From NCBI GenBank assembly GCA_030637065.1, contig DAOVVQ010000006.1, positions 1 to 30,495 of the forward strand: DNA of 30,495 nt, in the 5' to 3' direction. A program made the position numbers and the translations under genes. Source of the DNA: Planctomycetota bacterium. Its GTDB lineage: Bacteria > Planctomycetota > Phycisphaerae > Sedimentisphaerales > Anaerohalosphaeraceae. Positions 23,632-28,840 of this stretch are shown here, piece by piece (within the stretch, counting starts at the first letter, position 1; each line of letters starts with the position of its first letter). The notes beneath the pieces were generated by a model. The model was given only the letters and a program-made list of their open reading frames with translations, ran no database searches and was not told where the DNA came from.

Positions 23632-23660
23632 TTGACAGTCGGGAGAGACCGGCAAATATT
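23632..23660 (+). promoter_or_regulatory. sigma70-like promoter for a free-standing small RNA
   Basis: A perfect -35 TTGACA (23632-23637) with a 17-bp spacer to AATATT (23655-23660); the overlapping TATTTT at 23657-23662 is an alternative -10 with longer spacing. The predicted start is about 23667, inside the first arm of the stem that ends the RNA. No gene starts here. Confidence 0.6.
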
Positions 23661-23664
23661 TTCG

Positions 23665-23741
23665 AGAGAGGTGGGACTTGTTTCAGTGAGTAACCGTTCT
23701 ACATCTGACAAGTCTTTACGGACACCTCTCTTGTTTTTTTT
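23665..23741 (+). ncRNA. free-standing ~75-nt small RNA ending in a terminator
   Basis: AGAGAGGTG (23665-23673) pairs perfectly with CACCTCTCT (23723-23731), followed by TTG and eight T (23734-23741). Inside, GACTTGT (23675-23681) pairs with ACAAGTC (23708-23714), with a CAG/CTG extension, and CCGT/ACGG can pair across it. The promoter at 23632 starts transcription within the first arm, so the whole RNA is one folded unit. It is the cleanest small-RNA gene in the window. The target is unknown; a regulator of phage or host mRNA, or a protein decoy, are both possible. Confidence 0.65.
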
Positions 23742-23777
23742 CAGAATTCCCTTGCCTTGGTCAAGTCGGATGCGTAA
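23742..23777 (+). pseudogene. detached copy of the 3' end of the zinc-ribbon gene
   Basis: CAG to TAA here spans exactly 36 bases, like the last 12 codons of the 23177 gene (23312-23347). The first 15 coding bases are identical (TCAGAATTCCCTTGCC, counting the preceding T) and the end GATGCGTAA is shared. The predicted tail would read QNSLALVKSDA versus QNSLAKPEADA. No start or upstream gene body is present: it follows directly on the T-tract of the small RNA. Similar bases GACGTA..AGGAA also follow both copies, so a larger cassette seems duplicated. Confidence 0.5.
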
Positions 23778-23815
23778 AGTTCTTATCGGCAGACGTACCA
23801 GGAACTTGATTATGT

Positions 23816-23918
23816 TATCACCGATTCAAAACAATTTGATATGCGCGAGCGGTTCCATTGGTGATAGCTCGCTCGCAGCTACAGGCTCCACCTTTGCCGA
23901 GGTGGAGCCTACTTTTTT
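23816..23918 (+). ncRNA. structured RNA with crossing stems and strong terminator, upstream of the 23934 gene
   Basis: TATCACCGAT (23816-23825) pairs with ATTGGTGATA (23857-23866, one G-U). GCGAGCG (23845-23851) pairs with CGCTCGC (23870-23876), crossing it. A perfect 10-bp terminator follows: AGGCTCCACC (23883-23892) / GGTGGAGCCT (23901-23910) and six T (23913-23918). The next gene's ribosome site (AAGGA) is about 5 nt beyond, so a leader/attenuator controlling that gene is a natural reading. It is preceded by the detached gene tail, as the 23374 element is preceded by the intact gene. Confidence 0.6.
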
Positions 23919-23933
23919 AAGAAGGAATGGATT

Positions 23934-24134
23934 ATGTCTGAGTATAGGTTCATTAAAGAAGCACGTCCCCAAGGCTCGTCAGATGGATTCTGGTCTGACA
24001 TCAAAGAAGAGCGGATCGTCCCCTCCGACATACTCGAAGATTGGGATCAAATCAAGGAAGTCACCAACGCTGCCGTTGTGCTTGAGCGTTTCGAGGCGGC
24101 AATCGAGGGAGCTGGTCTACTCAACGAATTTTAG
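23934..24134 (+). CDS. small acidic hypothetical protein
   Basis: A 66-residue protein with AGAAGGA 6-8 nt before ATG 23934, right after a terminator. It is acidic with a basic N-terminus and a helical C-terminal half (DQIKEVTNAAVVLERFEAAI). No domain recognised. A long open frame (23383-24324) in another frame overlaps it but spans several terminators and lacks a ribosome site, so this frame is preferred. Its expression is probably governed by the preceding terminator-like leader. Confidence 0.65.
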   Translation: MSEYRFIKEARPQGSSDGFWSDIKEERIVPSDILEDWDQIKEVTNAAVVLERFEAAIEGAGLLNEF

Positions 24135-24141
24135 CCTTTTC

Positions 24142-24314
24142 GCCCCTGTGACGTTAGAACCGCGACTGCCCTTGAATGGGCTAACGGAGACTGGTGCAAC
24201 TCCAGCCAGGGGCTTCTGTCGCAACCCGCTGACGCCACTTTCTACAGGACTTTACACGTCGGCATCCACTCAACTCGATCATTCACGGCAAAAAACCAGA
24301 GTCGTTTTTTTTTG
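24142..24314 (+). ncRNA. three-way-junction RNA followed by weak terminator
   Basis: GCCCCTG (24142-24148) pairs with CAGGGGC (24207-24213). Within it CGTTAG (24152-24157) pairs with CTAACG (24181-24186) around a GCCC/GGGC hairpin, and GGAG/CTCC (24186-24203) or CTGG/CCAG forms a third arm. Downstream TTCTGT (24214-24219) can pair with ACAGGA near 24245-24250, crossed by GCTGACG/CGTCGGC. The unit ends in GCAAAAAAC (24288-24296) / GTTTTTT (24304-24310) within a nine-T run. It directly follows the 23934 gene. No gene is seen here; 24315-24466 also shows only an AT-rich leader before the next gene. Confidence 0.45.
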
Positions 24315-24466
24315 CGCGCCTTGAAGTCGAAACTTGCATAACCAGTTAGTCACTAAGCACAGAGCCGAAGACTGCCGGGGATGGGAGAGAGAGGAGGATA
24401 GGGCAAAGTCCTGCATTTAATATATAAAAGTTAGTATTAAGAAGGCAATTCAGAAAGGAAAACCAT

Positions 24467-24616
24467 ATGAACGATTATTGGAAAAGAAAATTCCGAAAGG
24501 AGGACGCTGATTTCGTCGCAGCTATTATTACTTTGATTATAATACTTGGCGCTGCGGGTCTTTGGATTTATACCATTGAGTGCATAATCGCGCCGATTTT
24601 GAAAGGAAAACCATGA
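24467..24616 (+). CDS. small single-pass membrane protein
   Basis: A 49-residue frame from ATG 24467 preceded by GAAAGGAAAACCAT, a leader that recurs before the next gene. A charged N-terminus (KRKFRKED) is followed by one transmembrane helix (FVAAIITLIIILGAAGLWIY) and a short tail. Its TGA overlaps the next ATG (24613). Role unknown; small phage membrane proteins often act in superinfection exclusion or host-membrane modulation. Confidence 0.6.
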   Translation: MNDYWKRKFRKEDADFVAAIITLIIILGAAGLWIYTIECIIAPILKGKP

Positions 24617-25248
24617 ACATCTACGAAATCGACGGGCACGTTTACGAAGTCCGGCAGTGGAAGGGCTGGAGCAGCGATCAGCTTGAATGGCTGGAAGCAG
24701 CGATAAAAACGCACGGCGAAATTCCAACCGGAATACTGTTCGGGTGCTACATCTGCCACAGGCCCGGCAAGACGCTCATTCTAACCCCAGAAGAGCTTGA
24801 AGAGAAAAGCCGACTCATCACCCTCCAAAGCATCGCAGAGGCTCAGATCGTCGAGGGCAGGGCGATAAAGGCCCTGGCAGTAGACGCGGCAAGGGAGATC
24901 GATAAACTTAAGGTAGTCTCCCCAAAGGCCCCGCAGGCTTGCGAGACCGCCCGCGCAGAGCCTATCGCGAACGAGTGCAGTAGTTGCTGCATGGGCCAAC
25001 ATTCTTGCGGCATGTCGCCATCTGGGTGTGCAGGGCCTTACTCGCTGGCTACAGAGCCTACCGCCCCGGAATCATCCGAGAGGCGGGAGATGATCAAGCA
25101 AGTCTTTGTGACGAACTACCACGCTTATATAAAGGGCGATCATGCCCCAGGCGACTTCGTGGATGACATAGCCATCGCAGTCAATGCCTGCCTTGAAATG
25201 CTGGATGGTGTAAAATGGGCTGGCCCGGCAAACCCCCAAACTAAATAA
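24613..25248 (+). CDS. hypothetical protein with central cysteine cluster
   Basis: A 211-residue protein. ATG 24613 is chosen for its AAAGGA site and overlap with the previous stop; an in-frame ATG at 24580 lies inside that gene. The N-terminal part has beta/alpha mix with CYIC near 45-48. The middle is helical (60-100). Residues 122-139 hold five cysteines (C122, C125, C126, C132, C139), a likely metal-binding cluster. The C-terminal ~55 residues are helical and acidic. No family is recognised. Confidence 0.65.
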   Translation: MNIYEIDGHVYEVRQWKGWSSDQLEWLEAAIKTHGEIPTGILFGCYICHRPGKTLILTPEELEEKSRLITLQSIAEAQIVEGRAIKALAVDAAREIDKLKVVSPKAPQACETARAEPIANECSSCCMGQHSCGMSPSGCAGPYSLATEPTAPESSERREMIKQVFVTNYHAYIKGDHAPGDFVDDIAIAVNACLEMLDGVKWAGPANPQTK

Positions 25249-25273
25249 AACTAAAAAAATCTAAATTTATCTA

Positions 25274-25302
25274 TTGACTTTTCATTGGACATGGCCGATA
25301 AT
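25274..25302 (+). promoter_or_regulatory. sigma70-like promoter for the 25346 gene and following small genes
   Basis: TTGACT (25274-25279), exactly 17 bp, GATAAT (25297-25302): five of six bases each match consensus. The predicted start (~25309) falls at the left end of a 21-bp direct repeat (25307-25327) that recurs before the next gene. This is the best promoter in the early-gene region. Confidence 0.7.
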
Positions 25303-25306
25303 AAGA

Positions 25307-25512
25307 ATAGTGAAGTTGAATGAAACCGAACAAAGGAAAAAAACCATGCTGACGCAAGAACAAGAAGACTGGTACAAAAAAATGAACGAAGCTTATCCAG
25401 CCAAATGTGTCCATCCTTGGCCTGGCGGCATTAGCTGCGGCGATCCAAATGAAATCGATGGCCATCCGCGAGACAACGAGGATTTATGATCATAGTGAAG
25501 TTGAATGAAACC
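25307..25512 (+). repeat. 21-bp direct repeat in two gene leaders
   Basis: The bases at 25307-25327 recur identically at 25492-25512 (starting ATAGTGAAGTTG and ending GAAACC). The first copy lies between the promoter and the 25346 gene, the second between the 25346 gene and the 25533 gene. A related leader, CCCCCTGG.AAGGAAA.GAAT, precedes both 25533 and 25992. Such shared leaders suggest gene-cassette duplication or common translational control. Confidence 0.65.
25346..25489 (+). CDS. very small hypothetical protein
   Basis: A 47-residue frame from ATG 25346 (AAAGGAAA upstream), starting about 37 nt after the predicted transcript start. It has a charged N-terminal helix and a 'CVHPWPGGISCGDPNE' segment with two cysteines, perhaps disulfide- or metal-related. 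A longer in-frame start at 25274 would overlap the promoter and is unlikely. Function unknown. Confidence 0.55.
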   Translation: MLTQEQEDWYKKMNEAYPAKCVHPWPGGISCGDPNEIDGHPRDNEDL

Positions 25513-25532
25513 CCCTGGTAAGGAAACGAATC

Positions 25533-25964
25533 ATGAGCAACGAAAACAATATGGTGTCGATGAAAGTGGATGACGATGTCGTCAAGGCAGTCATTGAAAA
25601 GCAGATACAGGCCGGGATTGTGATGCAACTGGGAAACCAGGAAGACCTTATCGCAAAAGCAGTGACAAAGGCATTGAGTGTCAAATCTCGATCCGACGGC
25701 ACTTTTGGCAGGTACGAAAGTGATAATAAATTTGATTTCCTTGAAGTCCTGACAACCAATGCTATCAGGAAGGCCGCGACAGAGGCGATGCATGAATGGG
25801 TGAAGGTCAATTCTGAGAAGATCAAAGCGGCGGTTCTCAAAGAATTAAAGAAACCAACCCGCCAAAAATCACTTGCGGTTGCCTTCGCAAATTGTGTCGA
25901 GGACTCCTTGAAATGTCGCTGGAATATGAAGTGCGATGTAAGCTTCGAGGAAAAGTCGGATTAA
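25533..25964 (+). CDS. hypothetical protein, helical
   Basis: A 143-residue protein with a good ribosome site (AAGGAAA about 9 nt before ATG 25533). It is rich in K, E, A and V, with helical segments and two cysteines near the end (CVEDSLKCRW). No domain is recognised. It shares its leader sequence with the next gene. Probably a phage early protein of unknown role. Confidence 0.65.
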   Translation: MSNENNMVSMKVDDDVVKAVIEKQIQAGIVMQLGNQEDLIAKAVTKALSVKSRSDGTFGRYESDNKFDFLEVLTTNAIRKAATEAMHEWVKVNSEKIKAAVLKELKKPTRQKSLAVAFANCVEDSLKCRWNMKCDVSFEEKSD

Positions 25965-25991
25965 CGACCCCCCCTGGAAAGGAAATGAATC

Positions 25992-26363
25992 ATGATCGGA
26001 TTCGGAATAAAAGAGAAAAAACAGGTCCGCGACGTTGTTGATACGATAAGAGAGTTCGCCAAAGATAATTACGACGCGCTATCGACCAATATGAAGGATT
26101 ATGAGGCCAATCACAAAAGCCAACGGGACAAATACGACAAAATGGACAGAAGTGATGCCCCGGAACGGTACTTCGGCTTCTGGACGTCAATGCATGATCG
26201 ACAGAATGTGTGCGATGAAACAAGTATAGAGTTGCATTTTATGCATATCAACAGACGACACGCTATGAGCCCCGACGGTTGGGCGTCAATGACATCTGAA
26301 TATATCCTAAAAGTGTTTCGCGATGGGAAATACGAGCTTTACGAGATGATAAGAAAAGGCTGA
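25992..26363 (+). CDS. hypothetical protein
   Basis: A 123-residue protein with AAAGGAAA 9 nt before ATG 25992. It is mostly helical and charged, with tyrosine- and histidine-rich patches (RYFGFWTSMHDRQN; LHFMHINRRHAMSPDG). No catalytic pattern stands out. It follows the same kind of leader as the previous gene. Function unknown. Confidence 0.65.
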   Translation: MIGFGIKEKKQVRDVVDTIREFAKDNYDALSTNMKDYEANHKSQRDKYDKMDRSDAPERYFGFWTSMHDRQNVCDETSIELHFMHINRRHAMSPDGWASMTSEYILKVFRDGKYELYEMIRKG

Positions 26364-26376
26364 AAGAAAGAAATTT

Positions 26377-26592
26377 ATGAGCAAAGTAAAATTCAAACCC
26401 GAAGTGTTGATGTTAGCCAAAAAAATCAGGCCAACAAAATTGACGCTCAAGCAAATTGCTGATCAAGTAGGCACCACGCCCGCTACCGTATCGTTCGTCT
26501 TGCGGGGCATAACGCAGAGTTCTCGATTCCTTGGTGCGATCTGCAAGGTGTTAGATGTCGAGGAGTCTGATTGTTACGAGTCCTCGCCATGA
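26377..26592 (+). CDS. mini DNA-binding protein with LacI-type helix-turn-helix
   Basis: A 71-residue basic protein. Residues 23-42 (LTLKQIADQVGTTPATVSFV, followed by LRG) match the LacI/Cro-type helix-turn-helix: 'LKQIA' helix, G turn, 'TPATVSFVLRG' recognition helix and hinge start. LacI proteins are ~330 residues with an effector domain; this one lacks it, so it is more like a phage Cro/CI-sized regulator. The C-terminus has a helix and two acidic residues. It may control the early genes. Confidence 0.7.
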   Translation: MSKVKFKPEVLMLAKKIRPTKLTLKQIADQVGTTPATVSFVLRGITQSSRFLGAICKVLDVEESDCYESSP

Positions 26593-26743
26593 TTAATTCA
26601 ACCTCACTTACCGGGCGTTTCCAACTTCGTCCGGCACATTACGCCAGCAACACACTGGCGAGTTGCCCCGGGCGGGCCTACCCCTACCCGCCTTGGGTGG
26701 CTATTTAGCAAGTCAATAAACTACTCCTCGGAAGGGATCAATA
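26593..26743 (+). other. structured 5' leader between regulator and membrane-protein genes
   Basis: No gene fits in this 151-bp gap. It contains hairpins CGCCAG-CAACACA-CTGGCG and GGCGGG-CCTACCCCTA-CCCGCC. The second is followed by GGGTGG but no T-tract, so not a terminator. CGGGCCTAC is shared with the hairpin near 22635. Probably an mRNA leader or processing region for the gene at 26744. Confidence 0.4.
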
Positions 26744-26902
26744 ATGAAAATCGAAATCAGCGTCGCCGCGATAATCATCGCGCCAATGGCGATAGCAAAC
26801 ATCTACCTTGTCGCTGCGATTTGCGCAGTACTGGACCTTGTTGCACCTCGGAGGGCAGAGCAGGGGGGCTCGCTCACCGGGGCTAAGGAGGGGAAATCAT
26901 GA
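26744..26902 (+). CDS. small membrane protein
   Basis: A 52-residue frame from ATG 26744 (AAGGGA 8 nt upstream) that ends in an ATGA overlap with the next gene. Residues ~6-34 are hydrophobic (SVAAIIIAPMAIANIYLVAA), one long or two short membrane segments; the C-terminus is basic then glycine-rich. Function unknown; a candidate host-membrane modulator. Confidence 0.6.
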   Translation: MKIEISVAAIIIAPMAIANIYLVAAICAVLDLVAPRRAEQGGSLTGAKEGKS

Positions 26903-27114
26903 ATGAGCAAAACCAAATATTAACTCAAGCCATAAAAGCACTTGAAGCGGCATTGGATGTTATCAAGGACCAGGCGTGGAAGATGGCTGATTTGCTAGAG
27001 GTCAGTAAGGCGACGGTTACGTTTCTTGAGATGGTTGTTCAGTCAAATCCAGTATCCGATAGATTGCTGGCAAAACTCAAAGAGGCCATTAAGAAAGCAG
27101 AGGGTAAAGCATGA
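26899..27114 (+). CDS. small helical protein
   Basis: A 71-residue frame coupled by ATGA overlaps to both neighbours. It is entirely helical by composition (E, K, A, L), with 'MADLLEVSKATVTFLEMVV' in the middle faintly like a helix-turn-helix. It has no cysteine. AAGGAGG lies ahead of ATG 26899, a strong ribosome site. Function unknown. Confidence 0.6.
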   Translation: MNEQNQILTQAIKALEAALDVIKDQAWKMADLLEVSKATVTFLEMVVQSNPVSDRLLAKLKEAIKKAEGKA

Positions 27115-27296
27115 ACTGCTCAACCTGCAACGCCCCAGCCGTCGGCCAATGCTGCGACTGCAAGGACCTATTCTGCGCGGATCATGGCGAACTTGATGAA
27201 GACCTTTGCTGTAAATGCCTGGCCAAGGTTGTCGAAGAGCAAGCGGTCAACGAGGCCCTGCTCGAAATTGATTTTAGAAGGAGCGTGTTGCAATGA
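27111..27296 (+). CDS. small zinc-binding (B-box-like) protein
   Basis: A 61-residue protein starting in an ATGA overlap. The first 36 residues carry a cysteine/histidine series: C3, C6, C14, C15, C17, C22, H25, C33, C34, C36, in the order CxxC ... CxC....CxxH ... CCxC. This resembles B-box/AN1-type zinc knuckles that bind two zinc ions. The C-terminal 25 residues are an acidic helix. Coupled to the next gene by ATGA. Likely a protein-protein or nucleic-acid adaptor; no exact family. Confidence 0.6.
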   Translation: MNCSTCNAPAVGQCCDCKDLFCADHGELDEDLCCKCLAKVVEEQAVNEALLEIDFRRSVLQ

Positions 27297-27886
27297 GTGA
27301 TAAAGCAATTCTCGACGGGACGAAAGTGGTAGAGACGGAAGACCTCAGCGAATGGGGCACTTGGATGCAAACCGGCAACCGGCGTGTCGATAAAACAATT
27401 CTGCCGAATGGTATTGTTGTGAGCACGGTATTTCTTGGGATGGATCATCAGTTTGATGGCGGCAAGCCGTTGTGGTTCGAGACAATGATATCTATCCCTA
27501 GTGATTTCCCAGAGGATTATGACATGGATCGTTATGAGACATGGGAAGAATCTGAAGCGGGTCATAAGGCGATGATTAGGCGGTGCCAAGGGGAGCCTAG
27601 CCCTCTTCGGGCCCTCGCCGACAAAGCCCCGCATTATGCCGCCGCCGACATCGATCATCCCGGCGAACCGTTCATGCCGGGCGTGGATGAATGCTGGTCA
27701 GTCATAAAAACTTACGACCCCTGTGAGAAATACCGTGTCCAAGAATTATACTGGGTAAGGATGTTCGAGTTTCATACACACAAAGAACGATGGGATGTAG
27801 ACCCTCAGTATTCTCGCTCACTAAAACATCATAATTTCTACTCCACCCGCGAATCGGCAGAGCGCGCCATTGAGGCAGTGAAATGA
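27293..27886 (+). CDS. conserved phage hypothetical protein (YETWEESEAGHK type)
   Basis: A 197-residue protein. The region with GIVVSTVFLGMDHQF, 'PLWFETMI' and YDMDRYETWEESEAGHKAMI belongs to a conserved protein type seen in many phages and without known function. The N-terminal ~30 residues are acidic; the C-terminal half has a 'WSVIKTYDPCEKYRVQELYW' patch. Overlaps on both ends (ATGA). Its spread among phages suggests a shared early or structural role, but none can be assigned. Confidence 0.7.
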   Translation: MSDKAILDGTKVVETEDLSEWGTWMQTGNRRVDKTILPNGIVVSTVFLGMDHQFDGGKPLWFETMISIPSDFPEDYDMDRYETWEESEAGHKAMIRRCQGEPSPLRALADKAPHYAAADIDHPGEPFMPGVDECWSVIKTYDPCEKYRVQELYWVRMFEFHTHKERWDVDPQYSRSLKHHNFYSTRESAERAIEAVK

Positions 27887-28089
27887 GTGAGCCTACCGAA
27901 AAAGAATGCAAAGCCATGGCTGAAGATATACTTCACAGATTGGCGACGAAGATTTCGCCTGATATCCTCAACTTCGCAATGGAAGAGCAAGTCAAAAATG
28001 GCGACGCCGTGGGAACCGTTGTGGCCCGGTTCGCCCTATATGGCCTGAATCACCTGTTGGATAAGTGGGAGAAGGAAGGGTCGATATGA
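27883..28089 (+). CDS. small hypothetical protein
   Basis: A 68-residue frame coupled to the previous gene by ATGA at 27883 and overlapping the next start by four bases. It has helical, alternating charge and a hydrophobic C-terminal half (VVARFALYGLNHLLDKW). No cysteines. Function unknown; it is supported mainly by the overlap pattern. Confidence 0.6.
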   Translation: MSEPTEKECKAMAEDILHRLATKISPDILNFAMEEQVKNGDAVGTVVARFALYGLNHLLDKWEKEGSI

Positions 28090-28187
28090 GCTACCTAATC
28101 TCAGGAATCCTGATCGTCATCGCCGCAATCATCTGGTGGCTATTCGATGGTCTCGAAGAAGCGAATCGCGGGAAGTACCGCAAATAA
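28086..28187 (+). CDS. very small single-pass membrane protein
   Basis: A 33-residue frame from ATG 28086, overlapping the previous stop. Residues 3-20 form one membrane helix (YLISGILIVIAAIIWWLF) followed by a basic tail. It is the third or fourth tiny membrane protein in this cluster. Its translation is supported by the overlap. Function unknown. Confidence 0.55.
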   Translation: MSYLISGILIVIAAIIWWLFDGLEEANRGKYRK

Positions 28188-28219
28188 ATAACAGCCCTGA
28201 AGGGCAGAAAGAAGCAGCT

Positions 28220-28714
28220 ATGACTGAAGAAGCTATGGATAATGAAGAAACCGGCGAGGATATTACTGAAATCGAATCGCTGAAAATCGACGATTTACGA
28301 GCAGCCCGCGATGCTTTGAGCAACGCCGAAGAGTCGGCAGCCGAGGCCAGGCGAGAGGTAAAGTACCGCCAAGATGAATTGAAATTCGCAGTTGACGCGG
28401 TTGTCAAGAAGCCCGTAGATGGTTTCGTAGACGGCACACCGATGGCTGATTATGTCGCTGACGATGACTCGTGGAAAGAACAGCCGCTGATGGAGTTGGG
28501 CATCAAAACGGCGAACCTCAACGCGTTAATTGCGTATGACACCGAACTGACAACCGTGGGCAGATTGTCAGAAGTTACAAGCAAGCAAGGCTTCGACCTG
28601 ACTGACATTCCAGACATCGGCAAGGCCGCTAAAAGCAACATCGAAAACGGGCTGGCTGAATTCTGGGTAGACTGGAACGACAAACAGAACAAGCTTGCTG
28701 AGGCGAACAAGTAA
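28220..28714 (+). CDS. protein with RNA polymerase alpha C-terminal-domain-like (helix-hairpin-helix) fold
   Basis: A 164-residue protein. ATG 28220 is preferred (AGAAAGAAG upstream); an earlier in-frame ATG at 28136 overlaps the previous gene. Residues ~10-60 form a charged helix. Residues 87-148 resemble the alpha-CTD: LGIKTANLNAL, TVGRLSEVT, then PDIGKAAKSNIENGL, which lines up with the bacterial 'LGKKSLTEIKDVL' HhH that touches UP-element DNA. The G-K of the hairpin is present; the usual R265-type arginine is not. It may act as a phage transcription factor that mimics or competes with host alpha-CTD. The fold call is moderate; the role is inferred. Confidence 0.6.
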   Translation: MTEEAMDNEETGEDITEIESLKIDDLRAARDALSNAEESAAEARREVKYRQDELKFAVDAVVKKPVDGFVDGTPMADYVADDDSWKEQPLMELGIKTANLNALIAYDTELTTVGRLSEVTSKQGFDLTDIPDIGKAAKSNIENGLAEFWVDWNDKQNKLAEANK

Positions 28715-28720
28715 CACCGC

Positions 28721-28754
28721 TGGCCTGCCGGGTTCGACTCCCGACCGCAGGCCA
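28721..28754 (+). ncRNA. T-arm-like minihelix ending in CCA
   Basis: TGGCCTGC (28721-28728) pairs with GCAGGCCA (28747-28754). Inside, CGGG (28729-28732) pairs with CCCG (28740-28743) around TTCGACT, the canonical T-loop; a 3-nt bulge (ACC) lies on the 3' side. This looks like a tRNA acceptor plus T-arm without the rest, ending in CCA. It lies 7 nt after the previous stop. The T-loop core and TCCCG are shared with the tRNA-like RNA at 22478. Confidence 0.6.
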
Positions 28755-28757
28755 TTT

Positions 28758-28821
28758 GAGAGACGGGCTAAAACATAAGTAACCAATACCGGCGGCATGG
28801 TGCCGTCAAAGCCCGTCTCTC
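28758..28821 (+). ncRNA. 12-bp GAGAGACGGGCT hairpin before the nuclease gene
   Basis: GAGAGACGGGCT (28758-28769) pairs perfectly with AGCCCGTCTCTC (28810-28821). The interior contains a CGGCA-TGG-TGCCG hairpin (about 28792-28804). The GAGAGACGGG left arm also opens the tRNA-like RNA at 22478. The ribosome site of the next gene follows within 9-12 nt, so the stem could control its translation or be a processing signal. No T-tract, so not a terminator. Confidence 0.6.
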
Positions 28822-28840
28822 GCAAGATTGGAGCATGGAA

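Noticed and set aside
23383..24324. A 313-codon open frame on the + strand across the RNA island
   Set aside because: It has no ribosome site, runs through several terminator T-tracts (giving FFF/LFFF stretches), is rich in S/R/L, overlaps the better gene at 23934 in another frame, and shows no domain. It is most likely a chance frame in structured non-coding DNA.
22351..24466. Type III toxin-antitoxin (pseudoknot RNA repeats plus ToxN)
   Set aside because: The RNA elements are not tandem copies of one sequence, each has its own terminator, and no ToxN-like endoribonuclease gene is adjacent. Pseudoknots are also doubtful because linking segments are too short for some crossings.
22351..24466. 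A single giant phage RNA such as GOLLD or ROOL
   Set aside because: Several T-tract terminators and internal small genes interrupt the region, so one long uninterrupted transcript is unlikely.
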